From Bacillota bacterium (GTDB lineage: Bacteria; Bacillota; Clostridia; Lachnospirales; Lachnospiraceae), in contig JAEZLY010000178.1 of the NCBI GenBank assembly GCA_023414985.1, positions 1-23,955 of the forward strand: DNA of 23,955 bases. The letters run 5' to 3'. The stretch's first letter is position 1. Each line of letters begins with the position of its first letter. The notes under the pieces were generated by a model. The model was not told the DNA's origin, searched no databases, and was given only the letters and a program-made list of their open reading frames with translations. Shown here one piece after another: positions 15,459 to 22,856 of the stretch. The translations under genes and the position numbers were made by a program.

Positions 15459-16508
15459 CTATTTCGCCGCCTCGGTGGGTATATTTAGGTATACATCCTC
15501 TTCTTTCTGGAAGCCTCCATCGATGATTTCTTTCCTTATATTATCCTTCGTTACCGCGATTGGCTCAAGCTTTACATAAGGAACTTCATTTTTTCCGTCA
15601 TCAATGGTCTCGCTGACACCGATATCCTCTCCCTTTGCAAGCTTTACGGCATATTCCGCTGCTGCCTGGGCAAGCTTATCCACTGGCTTATATACGGTCA
15701 TGGTCTGAGTTCCCTCAACAATCCTCTGGCAGGCAACCAGATCGGCATCCTGACCGGTCACGACTACTTTCCCCGCCATTCGATTCTCTGCTAAAGCAAG
15801 AATAGCTTGTGTAGCCAGGTTATCATTGCCGCAGAGTACACCGTCGATGTCTTTGGTTTTGGCCAGCGCTTCGTTCATTGCATCATAAGCCTCCTCAGCG
15901 ATCCATCCCTTCGCATTCCGTGAGTAGACAATGTTTATATTATGTCCATTCATAGCATCCTGGAAGCCCTGTTCCATCATAACAACATTATGATCCGAGG
16001 TAGGTCCGAATATGGTTACGATATTCCCTCCGTCCGGTACTCTCTCTGCCAATGCTTCACCCATCAATCTCCCGACCTGTTCATTGTCAAAGGAAATGTA
16101 TAGATCAACATTGGCATTCCTTACCAGTCTGTCATAAGCGACAACCTTTATACCGGCTTCCTTTGCCTTCATAACCACATCGCTTAGGGCTTCGGAATCC
16201 ACCGCTACGATTACAATGACATCCATATGCTTGTCGATCAAATATTGAATCTGGGAAATCTGCTCCTCAATCTCTCCATTGGCATTCTGGACGTTCACCT
16301 CCGCCCCCAGATCCTGCGCGGTTGATACAAACACTTCCCTGTCCCTGGTCCACCGTTCAATTACATAGGAAACAAAGGACAATCCGATCTGAATTTTATT
16401 TTCTTTTACATCGGTATCTTTGGTGTCCTCGTCTTTTTGATTGCAGCCAGTTAAGCTCAGGAGGACGGAAAGTAAAACTCCAATAACAACAATCCTTTTT
16501 TTCAGCAT
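15459..16508 (-). CDS. XylF-like sugar-binding lipoprotein in the regulatory unit
   Basis: This 349-residue lipoprotein (Cys22 in LSLTGC) has the type-1 sugar-binding fold. Motifs close to xylose-binding protein XylF are visible: VIVAVDSEALSDVVMKAKEAG, VAYDRLVRNANVDLYISFDN, GPTSDHN and VLCGNDNLATQAILALAEN, then VVTGQDAD. The frame extends to an ATG at 16514, which touches the GGGGGA motif; the ATG at 16508 is 7 bases from it and gives a normal signal peptide, so it is preferred. It lies 45 bases after the response regulator gene and before a terminator-like hairpin, so it belongs to the sensor operon and not to the transporter operon. It could be a second, different-ligand binding protein for the transporter, or a ligand presenter for the sensor. 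Confidence 0.9.
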   Translation of the reverse strand: MLKKRIVVIGVLLSVLLSLTGCNQKDEDTKDTDVKENKIQIGLSFVSYVIERWTRDREVFVSTAQDLGAEVNVQNANGEIEEQISQIQYLIDKHMDVIVIVAVDSEALSDVVMKAKEAGIKVVAYDRLVRNANVDLYISFDNEQVGRLMGEALAERVPDGGNIVTIFGPTSDHNVVMMEQGFQDAMNGHNINIVYSRNAKGWIAEEAYDAMNEALAKTKDIDGVLCGNDNLATQAILALAENRMAGKVVVTGQDADLVACQRIVEGTQTMTVYKPVDKLAQAAAEYAVKLAKGEDIGVSETIDDGKNEVPYVKLEPIAVTKDNIRKEIIDGGFQKEEDVYLNIPTEAAK

Positions 16509-16553
16509 GCTCATTCCCCCAAATTTTACTTAGTTTTCCTATATGTCTTAAGA

Positions 16554-18149
16554 CTAAAAGCTTTTTTCCCTATATTCTGTCGGTGTTACACCCACCTGTT
16601 TTTTGAATATACGGCTGAAATAATTCGGGTCACTATAACCGGTTGTGGCACAGATGCTCTTGATACTGATTTCTTTATTTAAAAGAAGCTGCTTTGCTCT
16701 TTCAATTCTAATATTGGTGAGATATTCTATAAAATTCTCTCCGGTCTCCTCTTTGAATAATTTACTGAAATAATATGGACTGATATCGACACTTCTGGAC
16801 ACATCATCCAGCGAAATGTCCCTACCGAAATTTTCTTCAATAAATGTTTTTGCTTTTGCAATCACACCGCTGGTCTGCTCCTCCCGTTTGTTAATAATAT
16901 TACGGCAGGCTTCCAAAATCTTATCCAGGAACCATTTTCTAAGCTGATCGTAGCTGTCAATCTGTATCAGCGTTGCAAGATAATCCTTACGATATCTGAA
17001 ATAATAGGTCATACCGCCGCTCAAGAAAGCGCGTTGCTCAGCAAACAGGATGAATTCCAGTACCTTTAGCTTAATATCCATCTCACAATCGGAATAATGC
17101 TCAATCATCCAATCAAAGAAACGGTTTGCTTCGGATTTTGTTCCTTCTAAGTTTCCTTTCTCAATTCGATCAAATAATGACTTCTCTATGTCGATCGGAT
17201 AATCCTCTTCATATTCACAGCCAATCGGCAGATCCTTGACATGAACCACCCTGCCCTTGCTGTTACGGGATACATTCAACGCTTCCTTATAAGAATCACT
17301 CAAATGACTCAGCGGAGTAACCGAACCGATTCCAACCTTAAACTGGACATCCAGCTTCTTCGCCAGCTCCCGGATCAGTCTTCTCACCTTTTCAATCAGA
17401 AGCGTTCTGTCATCATACTCCAGCTGCGGTTTTTCACAGGGCAGGAAGATGACGATTTTATTCACCATAATCGGTCCGACAATACAGAGGAACTCCTCCT
17501 TCAGATTCTCCCTGATAACCGGATAGAAGGATTGCGCCTTGACACTGACGCCGACCGGATTGGTCAGCATACCGTCCTCCAGAGAATCTCCGAATTCCAT
17601 GACCAGCATCATTCCGTATTGGTCATTAATTCCCAATAGGTTTCTGAAATTGCTTTCATTTCTGGTTAAGTCGTCACCGGAAATCGCCGCATAGATGAAG
17701 TCGCTTTCGATAATCGGAACTACAATCTCCAGCTTTTCCCGGATCATTAAATCGTTGCTGCGCTTCTTCCTATCCTCTTCTATGAGATCCATCGCTTTCT
17801 GAAGTACCTTTACGATTACCGTATGATTGACCGGCTTTGTCAGGTATTCCAACACGCCGAGATTGATGGCTTCCTTGGCGTAATTAAACTTATCGTAAGC
17901 CGTCATTACGATAAATACTACGGAGCTGTTAGTCTTACGGATTTCCTTCATGGCATCGATACCATTGATACCCGGCATTTGAATATCCATGATTGCAATA
18001 TCCGGCTTAAATTTCTCTGCAAGTTCAATCACACTCCGGCCTGTTGTGGCATGCTCCACCACACAGCTGCCGTCAAAATTCTTCTCAATGATAAAACGCA
18101 AAGAATCAATTACAATTCCCTCATCATCTGCCAACATTATCTTATACAT
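16554..18149 (-). CDS. YesN-type response regulator (REC + AraC-type HTH)
   Basis: From the chosen start the protein has 531 residues. The receiver domain (1-about 120) has the acidic pair Asp8-Asp9, phospho-acceptor Asp55 (IAIMDIQMPG), Thr83 and Lys105 (YLTKPV). A long middle region (about 130-420) is typical of YesN proteins. The last 100 residues are an AraC-type DNA-binding domain with two helix-turn-helix units (LDDVSRSVDISPYYFSKLFK and IKSICATTGYSDPNYFSRIFK). It is expected to activate sugar-uptake promoters after phosphorylation by the kinase encoded just upstream. The frame extends to ATG 18176 and 18161, but these lack a spaced ribosome binding site. MYKIMLADDEG at 18149 fits the family start; this choice is moderately certain. 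Confidence 0.92.
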   Translation of the reverse strand: MYKIMLADDEGIVIDSLRFIIEKNFDGSCVVEHATTGRSVIELAEKFKPDIAIMDIQMPGINGIDAMKEIRKTNSSVVFIVMTAYDKFNYAKEAINLGVLEYLTKPVNHTVIVKVLQKAMDLIEEDRKKRSNDLMIREKLEIVVPIIESDFIYAAISGDDLTRNESNFRNLLGINDQYGMMLVMEFGDSLEDGMLTNPVGVSVKAQSFYPVIRENLKEEFLCIVGPIMVNKIVIFLPCEKPQLEYDDRTLLIEKVRRLIRELAKKLDVQFKVGIGSVTPLSHLSDSYKEALNVSRNSKGRVVHVKDLPIGCEYEEDYPIDIEKSLFDRIEKGNLEGTKSEANRFFDWMIEHYSDCEMDIKLKVLEFILFAEQRAFLSGGMTYYFRYRKDYLATLIQIDSYDQLRKWFLDKILEACRNIINKREEQTSGVIAKAKTFIEENFGRDISLDDVSRSVDISPYYFSKLFKEETGENFIEYLTNIRIERAKQLLLNKEISIKSICATTGYSDPNYFSRIFKKQVGVTPTEYREKSF

Positions 18150-18184
18150 ATCTTCTCTCATTCCTTCGCTCGACATTTGTGTAG

Positions 18185-18209
18185 AGGGAAAAATTCTTTC
18201 ATTTTCCCT
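18185..18209 (-). promoter_or_regulatory. Intercistronic hairpin between kinase and regulator genes
   Basis: AGGGAAAAAT (18185-18194) and ATTTTCCCT (18201-18209) pair with one bulge directly after the kinase stop codon. The hairpin lies upstream of the regulator start and could affect its translation or protect an mRNA end. There is no T-run after it. Confidence 0.45.
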
Positions 18210-19715
18210 TTAATCCGCTTTACTAAAATCCTTCGGTATATGGATCGTTACCGTCGTTCCTTTATTCTTACCTTCACTTTCGATTGTGAATACATCTTCC
18301 CTGTCATAATAAAGCCTGAGCCTGTTGATTACATTGCCGAGTCCTATCCCGTTCGAATCCTTGGTAATCACTCTTTCCTTCAGAGCAGCACTGTCCTCCA
18401 GCTTCGCACTCATGATACGGTCGATCACTTCCTGCTCCATACCTGCTCCGTTGTCATAGATCGTAATTGAGATCGTTTTCTCTGCCAGAAATACGCTGAG
18501 GAATATCTTTCCTTCATATTCGATATCACGGATTCCATAGTTAACGGCATTCTCCACGACAGGCTGCAGGATCATACTGGGTACCCGTACCTCCAGAAGG
18601 GTTTCATCAATATCCTTATAGAAATGGATGCCTCCGGAAAATCTAACATTTAATATATAGATATAACTGTCCACCAGCTTGATCTCATCCCGTATCGTGG
18701 AATCCTGATCAAAGCTTTTCATATTAAAGCGGAAGAAATCAGCCATATTTTCTATGAAAAGACAGGTTTTATCCGCTCCTTCCATCATCGCCAGCTGCGC
18801 CCCGGCATTCAGTGTATTAAACAGGAAATGCGGATTAATCTGAGCCTGCAGATATTTCAGCTGTGCGTCCTTTAAGTGGTTCGTCATCATTAGGTCTTTC
18901 TCCATCATCTTATTTTCCAGCTCCATACTTTCCCTGGTCTGGATAATATACTGGTGGATACTGACGATCATATTATTAAAGGCCTTCGTCACGATTTCTA
19001 CCTCATCGGAGGAATCAACATGAACCAAATCGACTTCGAAGTTACCTCCTGCCACCTCATGCGCCGCCTTTGTCAGACGCATCAGAGGCCCGGTGATACT
19101 TCTTGTAACTATGATGATGAGTACGACATTAAATAAGGTAATAACTAACAGCACCACAGTACTGATCACCTCCAGATAACGGAGCGCGATCAGAAGTTTT
19201 TCATAATTCACGGAGTTATTCTGGAACTGCGCATTGTTAAGGCTGTTGATATACGTATAGATATAACTGTACATCTGAGTAGCCTCTTCGTATTTCGGCT
19301 TATACTTCTTTACATTCCGTCCACGCTTGGCATCCACAGTATCCGAAAGGATATTCAGATACGTCTCAGACATATTCTTGATATTCTTTTGAGTAATGCT
19401 GACATCATTATCAATGATCCTGCTGTTCAAATCATTGATCATGCTTCGATATGACTCATCACTGCGGTAATAGTTTTCCAGGGAATCGGAACTGCCTGTA
19501 TTTAGATATTCATATACATAATCCTGTACATTACTGAGTGCATCCAGCAAATCGTTGAGTCCGACATTGCTCTGATACACCTCGTCTATGGTTCCGATGG
19601 ATTTATTGATATTCGCATACATAAACATATTAACGAAAAATACCACTGCGGAGGAAAATGCAAATACCAAAACCAATCGTTTCCGTATAGAGCCTTTCTT
19701 CTTATCTGCTTTCAT
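18210..19715 (-). CDS. LytS/YesM-type sensor histidine kinase
   Basis: This 501-residue membrane kinase has TM1 at about 12-34, an extracellular helical region of about 150 residues (35-182), TM2 at about 183-204 and HAMP at 205-257. The His_kinase domain follows with QINPHFLFNTLN, whose His296 is the predicted phosphorylation site, then an ATPase domain with N-box VVENAVNYG (Asn389), DNGAGM (421-426) and the GIGLGNVINRL glycine loop. It should pass phosphate to the YesN-type regulator encoded 33 bases downstream. The extracellular part has no recognised sugar-binding domain, which fits a kinase that reads its signal through the anchored binding protein encoded 37 bases upstream. The start has a GAGGGA site. 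Confidence 0.94.
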   Translation of the reverse strand: MKADKKKGSIRKRLVLVFAFSSAVVFFVNMFMYANINKSIGTIDEVYQSNVGLNDLLDALSNVQDYVYEYLNTGSSDSLENYYRSDESYRSMINDLNSRIIDNDVSITQKNIKNMSETYLNILSDTVDAKRGRNVKKYKPKYEEATQMYSYIYTYINSLNNAQFQNNSVNYEKLLIALRYLEVISTVVLLVITLFNVVLIIIVTRSITGPLMRLTKAAHEVAGGNFEVDLVHVDSSDEVEIVTKAFNNMIVSIHQYIIQTRESMELENKMMEKDLMMTNHLKDAQLKYLQAQINPHFLFNTLNAGAQLAMMEGADKTCLFIENMADFFRFNMKSFDQDSTIRDEIKLVDSYIYILNVRFSGGIHFYKDIDETLLEVRVPSMILQPVVENAVNYGIRDIEYEGKIFLSVFLAEKTISITIYDNGAGMEQEVIDRIMSAKLEDSAALKERVITKDSNGIGLGNVINRLRLYYDREDVFTIESEGKNKGTTVTIHIPKDFSKAD

Positions 19716-19752
19716 TCTGATCCCTCACACTCTGCGAAGTATAAAAAAGGTG

Positions 19753-20823
19753 TTACTTCTTTTCTGTCGTCTCGGTAGCTTCCTGTTCTTCTTTTGCCAG
19801 ATAATCTTCTACATTATTCCCATTGATCACACTGATATAAACAGGGTAATAATCGCTGACGTTCTTGGTTGTAATATATTCAGAAAGTGCATCCACACAA
19901 TTGACCCCCATCTCATGCGCATCAAAGGTCATCGTGGAATGGACGATATTCATCTCTATCGCACGCAGGATGATCTCCGAATCATAATAGCCGATGATAT
20001 CAATATCTCCGACCTTATTATAATCTCTGACCACCTGATAAGCACCGAGGGTATCCACCTCATTTAAGCAAACCAGGACATCCGGCGGGTTGTCCTTGTT
20101 CATAACAATATTCCGGATATCTTCTACAGAACTGAAGGCACTTTTCGAATTTACAGAAGCAGATTCGATATTTACGTGATTACTCTCCGTCACCTTATGA
20201 ATACTGGAGTAGATCATGGTTTGTCCCATATCGGAGCTGTTGGTATTCATCAGTACAGTAATATTCTTTCTGCCTTCTTTGATTACCTCCGCAACCTGCT
20301 TGGCATATTCCTGTTCCAGGTTATAATTATTTACTCCTACAAAGCTGATCCGATTCACTGTCTTTTTGGTATCCGTCGGCAGGACATCCTTCAGAACAGT
20401 TACAACAGGGATACCTTGCGCATTTGCCTCATTAATCAAGTCTTTAATATTCTCATCCCCGCTGGGTTCCAATATGATACCGTCAACCTTTGAGGCAATC
20501 GCGATTCTCATTAAATCCGCAAGAGAATAAGAGATGGATAAATTGCTCCCGAGCTTTTCCACATAAGCATTTTTCTCCTTGCCCTCTTCCAATGCCCCCT
20601 GATAAATCTCGTCCCAATACTCTGCATCCCCGTTCTCGGTTACAATAGCAAAGTGAGATTTATATTCCTGGTAATTCGTTGCATCCGTAATACCAAGCCG
20701 TGAAATCTGCTGCTTATAATAGGCCATTCCCAGCACGATGAGCAGAACCCCTACTGCAATGCTGCTGATGGAGGCAATTGATATGATTCTATTCTTTTTT
20801 CCTTTTTCAATATTTCTGTCCAT
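19753..20823 (-). CDS. Membrane-anchored periplasmic binding protein, predicted sensor subunit
   Basis: This 356-residue protein has one N-terminal membrane helix (about residues 12-34, after a basic MDRNIEKGKKNR) and no lipobox cysteine, so it stays anchored by a transmembrane segment. The rest is a type-1 periplasmic sugar-binding fold: SHFAIVTENGDAEYWDEIYQGA, KVDGIILEPSGDENIKDLI, GIPVVTVLKDV, DVLVCLNEVDTLGAYQVV and DIIGYYDSE. The C-terminus is Glu-rich. The frame extends to TTG 20829, only 1 base from AGAGGA, while the ATG at 20823 is 7 bases away and is chosen. Being first before a LytS-type kinase and YesN regulator, it matches the layout of XylFII of Clostridium beijerinckii, which senses xylose; the ligand here is not known. 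Confidence 0.88.
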   Translation of the reverse strand: MDRNIEKGKKNRIISIASISSIAVGVLLIVLGMAYYKQQISRLGITDATNYQEYKSHFAIVTENGDAEYWDEIYQGALEEGKEKNAYVEKLGSNLSISYSLADLMRIAIASKVDGIILEPSGDENIKDLINEANAQGIPVVTVLKDVLPTDTKKTVNRISFVGVNNYNLEQEYAKQVAEVIKEGRKNITVLMNTNSSDMGQTMIYSSIHKVTESNHVNIESASVNSKSAFSSVEDIRNIVMNKDNPPDVLVCLNEVDTLGAYQVVRDYNKVGDIDIIGYYDSEIILRAIEMNIVHSTMTFDAHEMGVNCVDALSEYITTKNVSDYYPVYISVINGNNVEDYLAKEEQEATETTEKK

Positions 20824-20852
20824 ACTCAAATCCTCTAAGTTTAATACCTATA

Positions 20853-20861
20853 AGTATAACA
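20853..20861 (-). promoter_or_regulatory. Possible extended -10 promoter of the sensor operon
   Basis: On the minus strand TG-T-TATACT (-10 at 20853-20858, TG at 20860-20861) lies about 30 bp upstream of the sensor start. No good -35 is visible, which is normal for extended -10 promoters. Confidence 0.45.
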
Positions 20862-20885
20862 TGGACCGAGTTTATTTACTATACG

Positions 20886-20902
20886 AAAGTTGTAACAACT
20901 TT
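20886..20902. promoter_or_regulatory. Operator-like palindrome between sensor operon and amidase gene
   Basis: AAAGTTG (20886-20892), TAA, CAACTTT (20896-20902) is a perfect 7-bp inverted repeat in the divergent promoter region. A plus-strand TTGTAA (20890-20895) within it could be the amidase -35, with TATGAT (20915-20920) at a long 19-bp spacing. The palindrome is a candidate regulator site for both genes. Confidence 0.45.
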
Positions 20903-20952
20903 TTCCTCGAGGAATATGATGATAATAGCTATATGGAAAGGAAGTTATCGCT

Positions 20953-21522
20953 TTGGCAATACGTATTTTCATAGATCAGGGCCACAATCCGACCGGTTCC
21001 CCCAATGCCGGAGCCTTTGCAAACGACCTGCACGAAGAAGATATCACCTATCAGGTGGGTGCATATCTTGCAGAACTTCTTCGTAATGACTCCCGCTTTG
21101 ATGTCAGATTATCCAGACCCACTCCTACCACAGTCCTCGGAACCTCCAGCGCATCCAGCTTAAGACAGCGGGTGGAAATGGCCAATTCCTGGCCGGCTAA
21201 TTATTTTATCAGTATCCATGGCAATTCAAATCCTAACCCTGATATAAACGGAACGGAAATATATCTTTATCGCTATGGAACTCAGTCAGAATGGCTGGCT
21301 CAGCAAATTATGACCGGTATAACAGAAGCTGTCGGTACCAAAAACAATGGAATCCGCATAAATCCTTCCCTTTATGTGCTGCGCCGTACCAATATGCCCT
21401 CTCTGCTGATAGAGTTGGGATACCTCACCAATACGGCAGACGCACAAAAGCTGCGTGACATGCAGCAGCAGTTTGCGAATGGTATCTATCAGGGTATCCT
21501 TCGTTATTTCGGTTTTGCTTGA
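20953..21522 (+). CDS. N-acetylmuramoyl-L-alanine amidase (Amidase_3)
   Basis: This 189-residue zinc amidase cleaves the bond between muramic acid and the stem peptide of peptidoglycan. The Amidase_3 residues are present: zinc ligands His11 (IDQGHNP), Glu28 or Glu29 (HEEDIT) and His89 (FISIHGN), and catalytic Glu154 (LLIELGYLTN). The protein is only the catalytic domain: no signal peptide, membrane helix or cell-wall-binding repeats. It must therefore act after lysis, in sporulation compartments, or leave by another route. The start is TTG at 20953 with AAGGAAG about 10 bases upstream; no ATG gives a full domain. It is divergent from the sensor operon. Confidence 0.9.
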   Translation: MAIRIFIDQGHNPTGSPNAGAFANDLHEEDITYQVGAYLAELLRNDSRFDVRLSRPTPTTVLGTSSASSLRQRVEMANSWPANYFISIHGNSNPNPDINGTEIYLYRYGTQSEWLAQQIMTGITEAVGTKNNGIRINPSLYVLRRTNMPSLLIELGYLTNTADAQKLRDMQQQFANGIYQGILRYFGFA

Positions 21523-21531
21523 TGTCTCTTT

Positions 21532-21597
21532 GGGGACCGTTCGTATGTAATACCTCAATATCAGCCCATTGTTCCGACGGCCCCCTATTTTGTTTTT
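21532..21597 (+). terminator. Possible terminator after the amidase gene
   Basis: GGGG/CCCC (21532-21535, 21582-21585) and CCGT/ACGG (21537-21540, 21577-21580) pair around one mismatch with a long loop. TATTTTGTTTTT follows. It is a modest stem. Confidence 0.45.
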
Positions 21598-21617
21598 ACA
21601 AAATTTGAAAATATAGC

Positions 21618-21646
21618 TTTACAAATCCAAAGTAATATGGTATTCT
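21618..21646 (+). promoter_or_regulatory. Promoter upstream of the csp leader hairpin
   Basis: TTTACA (21618-21623), 17 bp, TATTCT (21641-21646) with TG one base upstream of the -10 (extended -10). The start of transcription should be near 21653. Confidence 0.6.
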
Positions 21647-21652
21647 ATAGTC

Positions 21653-21735
21653 AGTATTTTAGTAGTCCTGTATGAACTCACATATTTTTGTAAGTCATTA
21701 CAAGTTGATGATTTACGAAAATATGTGATTTTTTT
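21653..21735 (+). ncRNA. Candidate small RNA or terminated csp leader
   Basis: From the predicted start near 21653, about 25 bases precede a long stem: TCACATATTTTTGTAA (21678-21693) pairs with TTACGAAAATATGTGA (21713-21728), 16 pairs including one U-G. Seven T residues follow (21729-21735). This is a textbook intrinsic terminator, placed before the csp start and not after a gene. It would give an RNA of about 83 bases, or act as an attenuator for csp. Confidence 0.5.
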
Positions 21736-21750
21736 ATAACAGCAAAATAC

Positions 21751-21756
21751 TATAAT
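21751..21756 (+). promoter_or_regulatory. Possible second csp promoter (-10 only)
   Basis: A perfect TATAAT lies after the hairpin, with AT-rich sequence but no real -35. It would give a leader of about 20 bases and let csp be transcribed without the hairpin. Confidence 0.4.
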
Positions 21757-21782
21757 AATATTTTATCTAGGAGGTATCTTTC

Positions 21783-21986
21783 ATGAACAAAGGTACAGTA
21801 AAGTGGTTTAATGCACAAAAAGGATTTGGCTTCATTACCAACGATAACGGCGGCGAAGATGTATTCGTACATTTCTCCGGTATCGCATCTCAGGGTTACA
21901 AGACCTTAGAGGAAGGCCAGAAGGTTACATTTGAATTAGAGAAGGGTCAGCGCGGAATGCAGGCTGTTAACGTAACTATAGCTTAA
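21783..21986 (+). CDS. Cold-shock protein (CSD, CspA family)
   Basis: This 67-residue single cold-shock domain binds single-stranded RNA and DNA and acts as an RNA chaperone. RNP1 is KGFGFI (13-18) and RNP2 is VFVHF (27-31); the start MNKGTVKWFNAQKGFGFI is standard. Length is normal for the family (65-70). A perfect AGGAGG lies upstream of the ATG. The gene is followed by a strong terminator (22003-22056) and preceded by the hairpin at 21678-21735, so leader control of expression is possible. Highly expressed genes often show this kind of optimal ribosome binding site. Confidence 0.97.
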   Translation: MNKGTVKWFNAQKGFGFITNDNGGEDVFVHFSGIASQGYKTLEEGQKVTFELEKGQRGMQAVNVTIA

Positions 21987-22002
21987 GTGCCACAAGAACC
22001 AA

Positions 22003-22056
22003 AATGGGATGTCCACCGGCAGTATCAATACCGCTGATGGACATCCCATTTTTTTA
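22003..22056 (+). terminator. Strong intrinsic terminator of csp
   Basis: AATGGGATGTCCA (22003-22015) pairs perfectly with TGGACATCCCATT (22038-22050), and the T-run continues to about 22055. The 3' half of the gene-free stretch 21987-22437 beyond it is AT-rich up to a promoter-like sequence near 22222. Confidence 0.92.
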
Positions 22057-22221
22057 TCCCATTCTTCTCTTATCTGCTGCTTCCCTCATATTCAATCTCT
22101 AAATTCATAGATCTTATTTCAAATTCTCAGAGATCACTTTCTCACGTCCTTTCTTTATATCCAGCCTTCGTTAATTAGCTGATTAACCTATGTTGCCGCC
22201 AAAAAGATTTATGTTTTTTAC

Positions 22222-22250
22222 TGGAAATAATTCAAAACCTGTGTTAAAAT
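22222..22250 (+). promoter_or_regulatory. Possible extended -10 promoter for the CD3324-family gene
   Basis: TGGAAA (22222-22227), 17 bp, TAAAAT (22245-22250) with TG one base before. It implies a start near 22257 and a leader of about 180 bases. Confidence 0.45.
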
Positions 22251-22256
22251 TTAGCT

Positions 22257-22437
22257 GTAATCAGTATATAGAACGTCGGGCTGTAATCGCCTACGTATGA
22301 AAGGGGCTTTGGGTTTTATGACAAGAATAGTTAGAATTGCGTAGCAGGGGCTATCGCAATCATTTAAATATTGTATATTAAATAGAATTGTATAGCCTTT
22401 GCAAAATCCTGAGATTTCAAAATTTAGGAGGAGCAAA
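22257..22437 (+). promoter_or_regulatory. Long structured leader of the CD3324-family gene
   Basis: No open frame with a ribosome binding site was found here. Two stems are visible: ACGT-GG with CC-ACGT (about 22273-22296) and ATTGCGTAGC with GCTATCGCAAT around an AGGG loop (22336-22360). It resembles no riboswitch class that I recognise. Confidence 0.4.
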
Positions 22438-22713
22438 ATGAGCTATCAGAAGGCAGAATTCGTCCTACCGCAGGAGCTTTTGGCACTGGTTCAGGAGTAT
22501 GCGCAGGGGCAGTATCTTTATATCCCCAAAAAGGCAGAAAATTATAAGGAATGGGGAGAAAATACGGATACCAGGAGACAGATCCGGCAAAGAGACAATG
22601 AGATTTACCGGAAATATCAAGCCGGTTCCAGTGCGGCTACGCTGGCCGAAGAATATTTCCTCTCCATAAAAAGTATCCATCGGATACTTCTAAAAGAGAA
22701 AAAGTATGGATAG
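22438..22713 (+). CDS. CD3324 family protein (small HTH-like)
   Basis: This 91-residue protein matches the small clostridial CD3324 family: MSYQKAEFVLPQELLALVQEYAQG, then YLYIPKKAENYKEWGE, and a C-terminal helix-turn-helix-like RKYQAGSSAATLAEEYFLSIKSIHRIL. Related Mor-type proteins bind DNA; a regulatory role is inferred, and targets are unknown. The open frame extends to 22399, but AGGAGGAG at 22426-22433 lies just before the ATG at 22438, which also matches the family start. It has a long leader and its own terminator (22717-22756), so it is a single-gene unit. Confidence 0.85.
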   Translation: MSYQKAEFVLPQELLALVQEYAQGQYLYIPKKAENYKEWGENTDTRRQIRQRDNEIYRKYQAGSSAATLAEEYFLSIKSIHRILLKEKKYG

Positions 22714-22716
22714 AGT

Positions 22717-22756
22717 CAGGCTTCAGCTCACGTTATATACGTCGAACTGAAGCCTG
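22717..22756 (+). terminator. Terminator of the CD3324-family gene
   Basis: CAGGCTTCAG (22717-22726) and CTGAAGCCTG (22747-22756) form a perfect 10-bp stem, with an inner ACGT/ACGT pair. A short CTTTAT follows, so the T-tract is weak. Confidence 0.75.
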
Positions 22757-22856
22757 CTTTATCATTCCATATCACAAATAGCTTCTTCCAATTTACAGTG
22801 TCCTATGATAGAATTTAAACCATAAATTTTATACTAAAACATACAGGAGAAAACCT

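Noticed and set aside
17823..18470. Plus-strand open frame of 215 codons over the kinase/regulator junction
   Set aside because: It is antisense to two well-supported genes, is rich in His, Ile and Cys without motifs, and lacks a ribosome binding site.
22254..22288. GCTGTAATC repeated twice, 26 bp apart
   Set aside because: Two copies of 9 bp are too few to call an operator or a repeat array.
22251..22436. Minus-strand open frame of 61 codons in the csp/CD3324 gap
   Set aside because: It has no ribosome binding site or family match, and it overlaps the structured leader of the CD3324-family gene.
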